A stretch of DNA of 64,000 bases from Arthrobacter woluwensis (lineage in GTDB: Bacteria; Actinomycetota; Actinomycetes; Actinomycetales; Micrococcaceae): positions 1,674,001-1,738,000 of the forward strand of contig NZ_FNSN01000003.1 of the NCBI RefSeq assembly GCF_900105345.1, written 5' to 3'. The translations under genes and the position numbers were made by a program. Of this stretch, positions 53,782 through 62,036 are shown piece after piece. The notes under the pieces were generated by a model. The model made no database searches, was not told the DNA's origin, and saw nothing but the letters and a program-made list of their open reading frames with translations. Position 1 is the first letter of the stretch. Each line of letters starts with the position of its first letter.

Positions 53782-55101
53782 TCAGCGCACACTCCTGATC
53801 CTGAGAACGGACAATCCGGCGAATACCGCCATGACGAAGGCCGCCACGTAGAGCGCCCCGAAATTCTCCCCGGTGGGCGAGCCGATCCGCGTCAGGAGGA
53901 AACCGAGCACCGGCACGAAGATGTTCGGCAGCAGATACGCCAGCGCCACGATCCCGAGATCCTTGCCGGCCTCCTCCACCGAGGGGAGGCATTCGGTCAT
54001 CAGGGCCACGTCGGCCGAGATGTAGGCGCCCTGTCCCGCGCCGATCAGGGCGATCCCGACGAGGAAGATGGGCAGACCCGGCGTCGCGACCGCCACGATG
54101 AGCCCGACGGCGCTGAGCATCGCGCCGAACAGCACACTCGGCTTGCGCCGCCTGGTCCGGTCCGAGATGACGCCGAAGATGAAGGCGAACAGCAGATTGC
54201 ACACGGTGAAGACCAGCGTGGCCTGGGTCTGCACTCCGGCGATCACCGAAGGATCGTCGAGGTCGAAGCGCCCGGAGATCGTCAGGTAGAGGTAGCTCGT
54301 CACCGTGACGATGGACGCGGTCATGAGGAAGCGGCAGATCCAGGCCCAGGCGAAATCCGGGTGGCGGCGCGGACTGAGCCAGAAGGTGCTGATGAACGCT
54401 TCCAGATTGAACGGCGGAGGCGCGTCGGTCCGGCGGAGATCCCGCAGGGTGACGAACAGCGTGAGTGACAGCGCCACCGCCACGATCCCCGGAATGAGGA
54501 ACATCGAGGCCTGTCCGAGCGACGCGAGCTGCCCGGTCATCATCGTGCCCACCAGGATGCCGACGGTTCCGGCCGCCCCGGTGACCGCCGACATGATGGC
54601 ACGGATCCGGCGTCGGATCTGATCCGCGAAGAGGCTGTGCTGCGCCATGGCGACCGCGCCCCAGCCCACGTAGTTCAGCACGATGCCGATCCAGAGCCAC
54701 GCGGGCGATGGCGCCCAGGCGAGGGCGAGGTAGCCGGCCAGGGCGATCAGGGACCCGGACAGGATCCACGGCCGTCGCAGCCCCAGGCGGGACCGCGAGC
54801 GGTCGCTCAGCCGCCCGAACACCGGGGTCACCACGAGCGTGGCGAAGCCGCCCACCGTCAGCAGGACACTCAGGTTCGCCGAGGCGCTCGCGGCATCCCA
54901 CTGTTTCAGGAGCTGGGGCACGGCGACGCCGACCATTCCCTGCGCGACGCCGGTCGCGCCCCAGGCGAGGGCGAAGCTCACCCAGAACCACGGAGTCTGC
55001 CGTTCCCCAGGCACCGTTTCGGCGTCGGCCAGGTGCACGAGGGCTGCTGGAACGGCCGGCGACGGGTCGAGCGCAGCGGGGATTCTCTTCTGGACCGACA
55101 T
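53782..55101 (-). CDS. MFS transporter (glycoside/sugar-type)
   Basis: A 439-residue transporter with 12 predicted helices. The helix 2-3 loop GRLSDRSRSRLGLRRPWILSG and the second-half GVISDRTRRRKPSVLFG resemble sucrose/maltose and glycoside-pentoside-hexuronide transporters. ATG 55101 is preceded by AGGAG with 5-nt spacing; the longer frame to 55311 runs over the operator and lacks support. It is divergent from a LacI regulator with a shared operator, so uptake is probably induced by its substrate. Confidence 0.88.
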   Translation of the reverse strand: MSVQKRIPAALDPSPAVPAALVHLADAETVPGERQTPWFWVSFALAWGATGVAQGMVGVAVPQLLKQWDAASASANLSVLLTVGGFATLVVTPVFGRLSDRSRSRLGLRRPWILSGSLIALAGYLALAWAPSPAWLWIGIVLNYVGWGAVAMAQHSLFADQIRRRIRAIMSAVTGAAGTVGILVGTMMTGQLASLGQASMFLIPGIVAVALSLTLFVTLRDLRRTDAPPPFNLEAFISTFWLSPRRHPDFAWAWICRFLMTASIVTVTSYLYLTISGRFDLDDPSVIAGVQTQATLVFTVCNLLFAFIFGVISDRTRRRKPSVLFGAMLSAVGLIVAVATPGLPIFLVGIALIGAGQGAYISADVALMTECLPSVEEAGKDLGIVALAYLLPNIFVPVLGFLLTRIGSPTGENFGALYVAAFVMAVFAGLSVLRIRSVR

Positions 55102-55157
55102 GTAACTCCTCATCGAGTTGGTGCACGGATGTCGTACCCGAGGTTGGTGGATACGAG

Positions 55158-55171
55158 TGTATGCGCGTACA
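55158..55171. promoter_or_regulatory. LacI-type operator, MFS/LacI intergenic
   Basis: TGTATGCGCGTACA matches the perfect palindrome at 58068 except for one base. It lies 57 bp upstream of the MFS start and 116 bp upstream of the LacI gene. Confidence 0.75.
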
Positions 55172-55286
55172 TTCGTGGAAACAAGGGCTGGCGCGGCGCT
55201 TCTTCCGATACCGTTGGGGGCGGCGGCCCTGGCCCATTCCGGGGTGGCCGATGCCGGGACCGGCGTCGGAGGACAGGGAGTGAGGG

Positions 55287-56393
55287 ATGACCGTGACGAA
55301 GGCGCGTCCATCGGTGTACGACGTCGCTGCGGCGGCCGGTGTGTCGACGGCGTCGATCTCGAGGTACTTCCGCACTCCGGAAAAGCTCAGCGAGACGCTC
55401 CGGGACCGCATCCAGAGCGCCGTCCAGGAACTCGGCTACCTCCCCAGCGGTCTGGCCCGCGGACTCGCCGAGCGGAGCACCGGCACTCTCGGCTTCTACT
55501 CGTTCAGTGGGCACGAACCCGATGAATGGGACCGCAGCCCGGCGCCGAGCGCCGAGGGCGAGGTGCCCCGCGTCGAGTTCCGCGGCGGCTGGCCCCGGCT
55601 GTTCCCGCTCTATGCCGACGAAGTGCTGCGGGGCATCGAGCTCGAGTGCACCCTGCGTCGGCTTCCACTCCTGGTCGGCTGGCAGGATGCCGACGGCCGC
55701 GGTGTGGCGCTCGATGACATCGCACGCCGCAGTGACGGTCTCGTGGTCCTGCCCGCCACGATCGAGGAGGCGCAGTTGCGGCTCCTGGCGCAGCGGCTCC
55801 CGATGGTGCTCGTCTCACAGCTCGTTCCGGAGGGCATGGCCGCCTCCTCGGTCAGGGTCGACGACTTCAGCGGCATGCGGGCGCTGACGGCCCATCTGGC
55901 CGACGACCACGCCGCCCGCCGTTTCGCGTTCGCCGGTTCGGCCACGGGCGCCGAGCACGCCGCCCGGCACGCAGGTTTCACCGCGGCGCTGGAGGAGCGC
56001 GGTCTGGAGGTTCCGGGGGAGCCGCTCGTGGACGCCGGGTCCCGCTCCGCCACGTACGCCGCCGTGACAGCACTGCTGACCGCAGAACCGGCGTTCGCGG
56101 ACCGGCTTCCCGATGCGATCGTCTGCTCGAGCGATCAGACGGCGCTGGGGGTGCAGGCCGCGCTCGTGGAGCACGGAATCGCCGTCCCCGGGGACGTCGC
56201 CGTCACGGGCTTCGACGGCATAGACGCCGCCCGGCTGGCGGATCCGCCGCTCACGACGGTCCGCCAGCCCATGGACGAGCTCGGGCGCGTCGCCGTCGAA
56301 CTGCTCACCGAGGCTCTGGAGGCGCCGGGGACTGCACGGCACATGGTGCTGCCGGTGGCGATGCTCCTGGGCCGCAGCTGCGGCTGTGCCTGA
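55287..56393 (+). CDS. LacI-family transcriptional regulator
   Basis: A 368-residue repressor with the N-terminal helix-turn-helix and hinge (VYDVAAAAGVSTASISRYF, then GYLPSGLARGLAE) and a periplasmic-binding-type effector domain ending MLLGRSCGCA. It contains VTGFDGIDAARLADPPLTTVRQP, the usual LacI block. Together with the paired operators it should control the MFS-esterase operon and the serine hydrolase. The effector is unknown; transporter type hints at a glycoside or similar. Confidence 0.93.
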   Translation: MTVTKARPSVYDVAAAAGVSTASISRYFRTPEKLSETLRDRIQSAVQELGYLPSGLARGLAERSTGTLGFYSFSGHEPDEWDRSPAPSAEGEVPRVEFRGGWPRLFPLYADEVLRGIELECTLRRLPLLVGWQDADGRGVALDDIARRSDGLVVLPATIEEAQLRLLAQRLPMVLVSQLVPEGMAASSVRVDDFSGMRALTAHLADDHAARRFAFAGSATGAEHAARHAGFTAALEERGLEVPGEPLVDAGSRSATYAAVTALLTAEPAFADRLPDAIVCSSDQTALGVQAALVEHGIAVPGDVAVTGFDGIDAARLADPPLTTVRQPMDELGRVAVELLTEALEAPGTARHMVLPVAMLLGRSCGCA

Positions 56394-56402
56394 GCGCAGG
56401 TT

Positions 56403-58043
56403 TCACACCTGGTAGCCCGCGAGGCCCCGTCCCACGAGCGTCGGTTCCCGCCAGGTGAAGGAGAAATGCCCCGTCGCGGGGGAGAGGCTGAGCAACCCCA
56501 CATGCGGGCCCTCGATCATTCGGAGCTCGGCCTCGAACGCGTCCGTCCCGTCCCAGCCGCCGCGCACGGCGAAACGGACCGGCGGATCGCTCAGCAGCTC
56601 ACCCCGCGCCCAGTCATCGCCGCCGACGCGGAGGCGATAGCTCGCGCCGTCGAGCGTCAGGGTCAGGGTGTCACCGTCGAGCCGTACTGACTCGAGCTCC
56701 GGCAGGTCCGTGCCGCCCAGCCCGCCGAAGCGCGCTTCGGGGAGCCCCGGCTCGACGGGAGCGCGGCTGAAGACGGTACCGGCGACGCTGTACGACGACG
56801 GCGGCGCCAGCCGTGCGCCCTCGGTTCCGATCGCCTGGGCGGCCAGGGCCGTCCACTCCGGCGCACGCTCGGCGGCCTCCGCCCAGCCCGCGGGCGCAGC
56901 GTCGCCCCGCAGCGCCAGCACGAGTCCCGCCAGCATCCCCAGGTTGGCTTTCGCCTGGGCGTCGGCTCGGCGTTGGGCGCCGGCCGTGGGCGCGGGAATC
57001 GCCGCTTCCAGAAGGCGACGGGAGAGGGCCGCGCTGTCCACGGGGTCGGCATCGACCGTCGGAGCACCTGCTCCCCGGGCCGACAGCACGGGGAGCAGGT
57101 GCTCCCAGACGGCGTCGAGGAGCGTCTGGCCGAGCACGGTCGACGCGGTCAGGGCGATCACCGCGTTGACCCCGGGCAGCACGATGCACAGCTGGCTGTA
57201 GGCGCCGCCCGCGTGATAACCGTGGTCGCCGATCCAGAACTGATACCCGTAGCCGAGCGAGCTGTCCCGGTCCACCGGCTGGCCCGGCGGGAACCGGTGG
57301 TCCGCGTCGTTGCTGATCCGCGCCGACGTGGCCTGGTCGATCCACTCCGCCGGCACGAGCCGACGGCCCTGCCAGACACCGCGCTGCAGGAGCAGCTGCC
57401 CGAACGCGGCGATCGATTCCGTGCGGAGGTGGAGGCCCGTGAACCCAGGGTTGGACTCGCCGCCGGCCCACTTCGCCTCCGTCATGCCGAGGGGATCGAG
57501 GAGGCGGGGGCGCAGGTACTCGAGGAGGGAGGTCCCGGCGGCCCGTTCGATGATCTTCGCGACCGCGAAGGTGGCGAGCTGGTCGTAGGTGAAGATCTCT
57601 CCCGGAGGCCGCTCCGGGTGGTATGCGGACAGCAGCTGGAGGAGGCCGTCGTCGGTGACCGGAAGTTCGACGCTCGGATCGAGGACCGGGTCGAGGAGGT
57701 GTCCCACCGACATGCGGAGGGCGTCGGCGATCGTCGCTTCGCCGTACCCCGCGGCCTCCGGGAGGCGATCGGCCAGTCGGTCGTCCCGGTGCAGCAGCCC
57801 CTCCGCCTCGGCGATGCCGGCTGCCACCGAGGTGAAGCTCTTGCTCAGCGAATACAGCAGATGAGGTGTGGAGGCGTCATAGGGATGCCACCAGGACTCG
57901 GCGATCACGGCGCCGTCCACCGCGACCACGAGGCTGTGCACTTCGATGCCGGCCTGTCCGACGGCATCGAGAAAAGACCTGATTCCGGCGGGATTCACAC
58001 CGAGCTGTTCGGGCGTCTGACGGGGCAACACTTCGTGGGTCAC
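56403..58043 (-). CDS. Class C beta-lactamase-like serine hydrolase
   Basis: A penicillin-binding-protein/class C beta-lactamase fold (esterase family VIII or peptidase S12). SLSK at residues 65-68 gives the nucleophile Ser and Lys, Tyr-153 lies in TYDQL (YxN position, with Gln for Asn), and HAGG near residue 277 replaces the KTG triad. A C-terminal domain of about 200 residues follows. No signal peptide is visible from GTG 58043, which has GGAAGG 8 nt upstream; the longer frame to 58130 would translate the operator. The protein is 546 residues. It converges on the LacI gene. Confidence 0.83.
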   Translation of the reverse strand: MTHEVLPRQTPEQLGVNPAGIRSFLDAVGQAGIEVHSLVVAVDGAVIAESWWHPYDASTPHLLYSLSKSFTSVAAGIAEAEGLLHRDDRLADRLPEAAGYGEATIADALRMSVGHLLDPVLDPSVELPVTDDGLLQLLSAYHPERPPGEIFTYDQLATFAVAKIIERAAGTSLLEYLRPRLLDPLGMTEAKWAGGESNPGFTGLHLRTESIAAFGQLLLQRGVWQGRRLVPAEWIDQATSARISNDADHRFPPGQPVDRDSSLGYGYQFWIGDHGYHAGGAYSQLCIVLPGVNAVIALTASTVLGQTLLDAVWEHLLPVLSARGAGAPTVDADPVDSAALSRRLLEAAIPAPTAGAQRRADAQAKANLGMLAGLVLALRGDAAPAGWAEAAERAPEWTALAAQAIGTEGARLAPPSSYSVAGTVFSRAPVEPGLPEARFGGLGGTDLPELESVRLDGDTLTLTLDGASYRLRVGGDDWARGELLSDPPVRFAVRGGWDGTDAFEAELRMIEGPHVGLLSLSPATGHFSFTWREPTLVGRGLAGYQV

Positions 58044-58067
58044 GAGGACCACCTTCCGCGAGGGGAC

Positions 58068-58081
58068 TGTATGCGCATACA
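58068..58081. promoter_or_regulatory. LacI-type operator, serine hydrolase promoter
   Basis: TGTATGCGCATACA is a perfect 14-bp palindrome, 25-38 bp before the proposed GTG start, the usual position for a LacI operator. Confidence 0.8.
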
Positions 58082-58268
58082 CGGCGTCTGACGTCAGCCT
58101 ATGCAAGTGGAGGCCCTCGGTCCACCCCACTCGTCTCGGATCGGCCCCGGACGGATCCAGGGCTCCGGATCACGTCACGATCCGGGGTCCCGTGCCACTC
58201 ATCAGAGTGATGCGGCGGTGCCGGAGGTCTGCCATCGGTGGCCCGCCCCGAGGATTGAGGATGTCAAC

Positions 58269-58517
58269 GTGAGTGAGAGCTACCTGGCTTTCGGTGGGAA
58301 GTGCGCTTTCGCCCTGTCCCTCGGCGCCGGTTCGACGGCCCCGGAGGGCAAACCGGAGTTCGCCCTGGAGCGCGACGGGAAGACGTACGTCTTCTCCGGC
58401 GCCGTGCCGAAGGCGCTCTTCCGGGTGCTTCCGGGCAGCGCGACGCGGGCTCGCAAGAACTGGATGAAGGCACGGCGCGGAGCGAGGGCACGGCACCGGG
58501 CGAGCAGCTCGGCGTAA
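58269..58517 (+). CDS. YHS-domain-like small protein
   Basis: An 82-residue basic protein from GTG 58269 with GAGGA 7 nt upstream. The order YLAFGGKCAFALSLGAG, PEFALERDGKTYVFSGAVPKALFRV, RARKNWMKAR resembles the C-terminal part of YHS proteins (GGyCAyal ... dGklYlny ... nWpk), with the cysteine kept. It is too short to be a complete YHS domain with the usual first cysteine. The function is unknown; I infer the family by eye. Confidence 0.55.
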   Translation: MSESYLAFGGKCAFALSLGAGSTAPEGKPEFALERDGKTYVFSGAVPKALFRVLPGSATRARKNWMKARRGARARHRASSSA

Positions 58518-58568
58518 TGCCGCGGTGCCGGCGCAGGGCCGCCGCCTGCCGACGGACGACAACGCCGG

Positions 58569-59291
58569 CTACAACGCCAGCAGGGTGAACTCGTTGCCGT
58601 CCGGGTCGGCCAGTACCACGCCGCCGTCGTCATCGGCGGACGGCGGGATGTCCGCGGTGGAGGCGCCGAGTGCCACCAGGCGTTCCACCGTCTCGGTCAG
58701 CGTCTCCCGGGGCGTGGCGAGTTCGAAGCGCAGGCGGGACACGCCGAGTTTCGGGCGCACGGGCGGGCCGCCCCAGGTGATCTTGGTTCCGCCGTCGGGG
58801 GACTGGATCGCGGTCTCTTCGTTCTCATCCCAGACCAGGGGCCAGCCGAGAGCCTCGGCCCAGAAGTGGCCCACGCGCTCGGTGCCGTCGCCGGACAGCG
58901 CCCCGATGGCCGCCGTTCCGGCCAGGAACCGGTTGTCCGAAGCGATCACGCAGAACTCGTTGCCTTCGGGATCGGCGAGGACCACGTGGCCTTCCTCGGG
59001 ACGCTGGCCGACGTCGAGATGCTGCGCCCCGTGGGCCAGTGCCCTGTCTACGATGGCTGCCTGGTCCTCGGGCGAGGAGCTCGTGAGATCGAAGTGGTAC
59101 CGGTTCGGGGTGGTCTTCGGCTCGGGGCTGGGCCGGAATCGCACCGGGAAGTCGGGGCCGTGTGTCGCTTCGAGCACGGCCCCGTCGCCGTCCGCGGCGA
59201 CGTCCCGGCGCAGGACCGCGGACCAGAAGACGCCGAGCGCGGCAGGATCCCGGGCATCGAAACACAGTGCTGCGAGGCGGGGGTGGGTCAT
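58569..59291 (-). CDS. VOC family protein (glyoxalase/bleomycin-resistance-like)
   Basis: A 240-residue protein with two VOC modules (residues about 5-120 and 125-240), each ending in a VVLADPEGNEF or VVLADPDGNEF motif that carries a Glu ligand. Many proteins with this layout bind metals or small ligands without a known reaction. The start is ATG 59291. No operon partner of related function is seen. Confidence 0.8.
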   Translation of the reverse strand: MTHPRLAALCFDARDPAALGVFWSAVLRRDVAADGDGAVLEATHGPDFPVRFRPSPEPKTTPNRYHFDLTSSSPEDQAAIVDRALAHGAQHLDVGQRPEEGHVVLADPEGNEFCVIASDNRFLAGTAAIGALSGDGTERVGHFWAEALGWPLVWDENEETAIQSPDGGTKITWGGPPVRPKLGVSRLRFELATPRETLTETVERLVALGASTADIPPSADDDGGVVLADPDGNEFTLLAL

Positions 59292-59352
59292 GTCATTCCT
59301 TTCTCGGACCTTCGCGGTGTCGTCTCCGGGCGCGGTGGTCCCGGCGCTGCCG

Positions 59353-60891
59353 TCACCCTTTCAGCGCCGCCAGAAGCGCGGCGCCGTCGGGCGTGCCCAA
59401 GCCCGTGCAGGCGTCCCACCCGGGCCCCGCGTGGTAGCTGCCGTTGTCGCCGACGGTCACGTCCCGGAACCCTGAGGACACGGCGTAGAGCGAGGGCTGG
59501 ATGAGCCCGAAACGCCGGTTCCCGGCTTGCGCGAAGCGGGCGATGAGCGCTGCCCAGAGCGGAGCGACGGCGCTCGTGCCGCCGATCACCATGTCCTTGC
59601 CGTCCACGCGGATCCGGTAGCCCGTCTGAGGATCTGCGACGGCGCTGACGTCCGGCACGCCGCGCCCGGACTTCCCGGCCGACGGCGACTGCCAGGACGG
59701 CCGGGGGAAGACCTTGCTGTACCCGCCGCCGGTCGCCGAGTCGGGGCCCTCGTTCCACACCGTCTCCGAGCGGATCGCGCCGGTTGCTGGATCCGCCTCG
59801 AGCCTCGTCCCGCCGCAGGCCAGGGCGTGCGGGCTCGAAGCCGGGAAGTCCACGTGAGCCTTTCCGTCGGCCGCGCCGTCGCTGCTGCCACGGTCCCCGG
59901 CGGCCACGGTCGTGGTGATGCCGAGCGCAGCGGCATCGGCGAGGGCCTGATCGAAGGCGTCGCGGGCCTGGGCCGTCCACTGGTCCTCGCTCTGGCCCCA
60001 GCTGATGCTGATGGCACACGGAGCGGCCTTCGTCGCGGCGACCACGGCGTCCAGGAAGCCGGCGTCCGTGTTGGGGGCGAAGTACACCTGGATCGCAGCC
60101 TTCGGCGCCAGAGCCCCGACCACCTCGATGTCCAGCAGGACCTCGCCATCCGCACCTTGTGGGTCGTTCCCGCCCTGGTTCGCGCCGCCGTCGACGCCGA
60201 TGGACGTGATCTGAGGTGTGGCGAGTCCCAGCCCCGCGAAGTAGGCGTCGAGATCGGCCTGAGCGTAGCCGCCGCCGAGCTCGATGATGGCCACCGTCTG
60301 ACCTGAGCCGTCGGTGCCGTCGGGGAAGCCGTACACGCGGCCGAGCTCCACGGGACTGTAGCTGGTTCCCGCCGTCGTGCGGGGGAGCATGCGGAAGTGG
60401 GCGCGGGCCTGCGGGCGGTCATCCAGGCCGAGCACGGCGATCACGATGCCGTTCAGCTCGGCGGGGATCCTCAGTTCACCCAGCCGGTGACGGTAGTGCA
60501 CCGTGGCGCCGTCCGGCGCGGTGCTGGTCGCATCCTCCAGCGTGGTGCCGAAGATGCTGCTCAGCTGCTCCACCGTGCCGGACAGCCGCAGACGCCGAGA
60601 CGCAGGGTCCGACTCCACCACGTCCGCACCCAGCCGGGTGAAGACCTCGGTGGCGAGCCGCACGTCGTCGTCGGACGCCCCGTACTCCGATGCCAGTTCG
60701 GCGGCCGTCAGATGGCCGTCCGCCGCAGCGGACGGCAGTTCCGTCCTGCGCCGCAGGACCACCGTGATCTCCAGACGGCTGGCGCCGTCCGTCGGGCCGT
60801 GCAGCTTCACGCCGGGCACGACCGCCCGGGCGGAGCTCTTCAGGGGAATGCCGTCTTCCCGTGCGTTGTAGGGTTCGTTCACTCCGGCCAT
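59353..60891 (-). CDS. S53 family serine-carboxyl peptidase (sedolisin/kumamolisin-like)
   Basis: A 512-residue precursor: an activation domain (about 1-180), then the catalytic domain with Glu and Asp in DGEVLLDIEV, Asp in AAGDRGSSDG, nucleophile Ser in GGTSAVAPLWAA, and a C-terminal calcium-binding segment (FRDVTVGDNG through GPGWDACTGLGTPDG). All sedolisin catalytic residues are present. No signal peptide is visible at either start (60891 chosen; GGAGG 4 nt upstream; 60906 also possible), so export is unclear. It would act at acidic pH if active. Confidence 0.9.
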   Translation of the reverse strand: MAGVNEPYNAREDGIPLKSSARAVVPGVKLHGPTDGASRLEITVVLRRRTELPSAAADGHLTAAELASEYGASDDDVRLATEVFTRLGADVVESDPASRRLRLSGTVEQLSSIFGTTLEDATSTAPDGATVHYRHRLGELRIPAELNGIVIAVLGLDDRPQARAHFRMLPRTTAGTSYSPVELGRVYGFPDGTDGSGQTVAIIELGGGYAQADLDAYFAGLGLATPQITSIGVDGGANQGGNDPQGADGEVLLDIEVVGALAPKAAIQVYFAPNTDAGFLDAVVAATKAAPCAISISWGQSEDQWTAQARDAFDQALADAAALGITTTVAAGDRGSSDGAADGKAHVDFPASSPHALACGGTRLEADPATGAIRSETVWNEGPDSATGGGYSKVFPRPSWQSPSAGKSGRGVPDVSAVADPQTGYRIRVDGKDMVIGGTSAVAPLWAALIARFAQAGNRRFGLIQPSLYAVSSGFRDVTVGDNGSYHAGPGWDACTGLGTPDGAALLAALKG

Positions 60892-60984
60892 CGGTCCTCC
60901 AGACATCGTCGGTTCACCACGGATCCCCGTTGCCAGTATCTCCGTGCCGACTGACAGGGTAAAGGCCCCTCGACGGCGCGGCGC

Positions 60985-61914
60985 TCAGTCCTCCTCGTCC
61001 AGGCGGGCGGTGAGGATCTGATGGGCGCTGGCCTGCAGGATGCCGAGCGATTCCTGGATCAACGGCGAACCGAGGCTGCCCCGGCGGGCGACGGCGATGA
61101 TCCGGCGCGAGGGCCGCCCCTTGCCCGTGATCCGCAGCCGCACGACGTTCTCGGCGCCGCGCAACGGCGCCAGCCGTGGCAGCAGGCCGACGCCGAGGCC
61201 CGCGCCGACGAAGGCGATCATCGTCTCCCACTCGGAGGCCTCGTGAGCGATCCGGGGTGTCACGCCGACCGCCGTGAATGCCGCCGTGAAGAGCGAGTGG
61301 TAGGTGGAGCCGACGGCCTCCGTGATCCACGGTTCCGAGGCCAGCTCCTCGAGCGTCACGACGTCCCGCGACGCCAGAGGATGATCGGCGGGGACGATCA
61401 CGTCCAGCGGATCATCCAGCAGAACGGTCTTCTCGAAGCGCTGGTCCTCCTCCTGAGCCTCCGACTGCATCGCGATGATGACCGCCAGATCGATCCGCTC
61501 CGCGACCAGGAGGTCGAAGCATCGGGCCGGGTCGGCTTCGAGCACCTGGACGTCCACGAGGGGCCGCGTGGACCGCAGCGTCGCGGCGAGCGGGGCGAGC
61601 AGGTGGGCCGCCGCCGTCGAGAATCCTCCCAGGCCGAAGTGGGACTGAACCTGGTCCCCGGCCTCCATGGCGGCCGCGCGCAGGCGTTCCCACTCCGCGA
61701 TCAGGGCGTCCGAGCCGGCGACGAGGATGCGGCCCGTGGTCGTCAGGCGGAGGCCGCGTCCATCCTTGGTGAGCAGCTGCATTCCGAGGACGCGCTGCAG
61801 CTCGCGAAGCTGTGCGGAGACCGCCGAGGGGGAGTAGCCCGTGAGCTCCGCGGTGGCGCCGATGGTGCCGCATTGGCCGAAGACGCGGAGTGTGATGAGC
61901 CTGACATCGATCAT
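60985..61914 (-). CDS. LysR-family transcriptional regulator (betaine module)
   Basis: A 309-residue LysR with the N-terminal helix-turn-helix GTIGATAELTGYSPSAVSAQLRELQRVLGMQLL and an effector domain with VPADHPLAS and FVGAGLGVGLLPRLAP. It is divergent from the Rieske oxygenase operon, so it probably activates it. The effector is unknown; betaine is a guess from the context. Confidence 0.9.
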   Translation of the reverse strand: MIDVRLITLRVFGQCGTIGATAELTGYSPSAVSAQLRELQRVLGMQLLTKDGRGLRLTTTGRILVAGSDALIAEWERLRAAAMEAGDQVQSHFGLGGFSTAAAHLLAPLAATLRSTRPLVDVQVLEADPARCFDLLVAERIDLAVIIAMQSEAQEEDQRFEKTVLLDDPLDVIVPADHPLASRDVVTLEELASEPWITEAVGSTYHSLFTAAFTAVGVTPRIAHEASEWETMIAFVGAGLGVGLLPRLAPLRGAENVVRLRITGKGRPSRRIIAVARRGSLGSPLIQESLGILQASAHQILTARLDEED

Positions 61915-61937
61915 GCGCTAATTCTGCATGGATATTC

Positions 61938-61961
61938 GCAAAATCTCGCGCTTTTTCTGCG
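61938..61961. promoter_or_regulatory. Imperfect AT-rich inverted repeat in lysR/Rieske spacer
   Basis: CGCAAAA and TTTTTCTGCG lie in an AT-rich stretch 24 bp from the lysR start and about 76 bp before the oxygenase start. It is a candidate LysR site. Confidence 0.35.
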
Positions 61962-62036
61962 TGGAATGTGACCCTAATCTCATCATGACAAGCCTGTCGC
62001 GCACCTCGCCCCTCGTGTCTCCCCGGGAGGAAACCC

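Noticed and set aside
53747-55411. 554-codon reverse-strand frame parallel to the MFS gene
   Set aside because: Another frame of the same strand; it lacks hydrophobic segments while the 53782-55101 frame has 12 helices.
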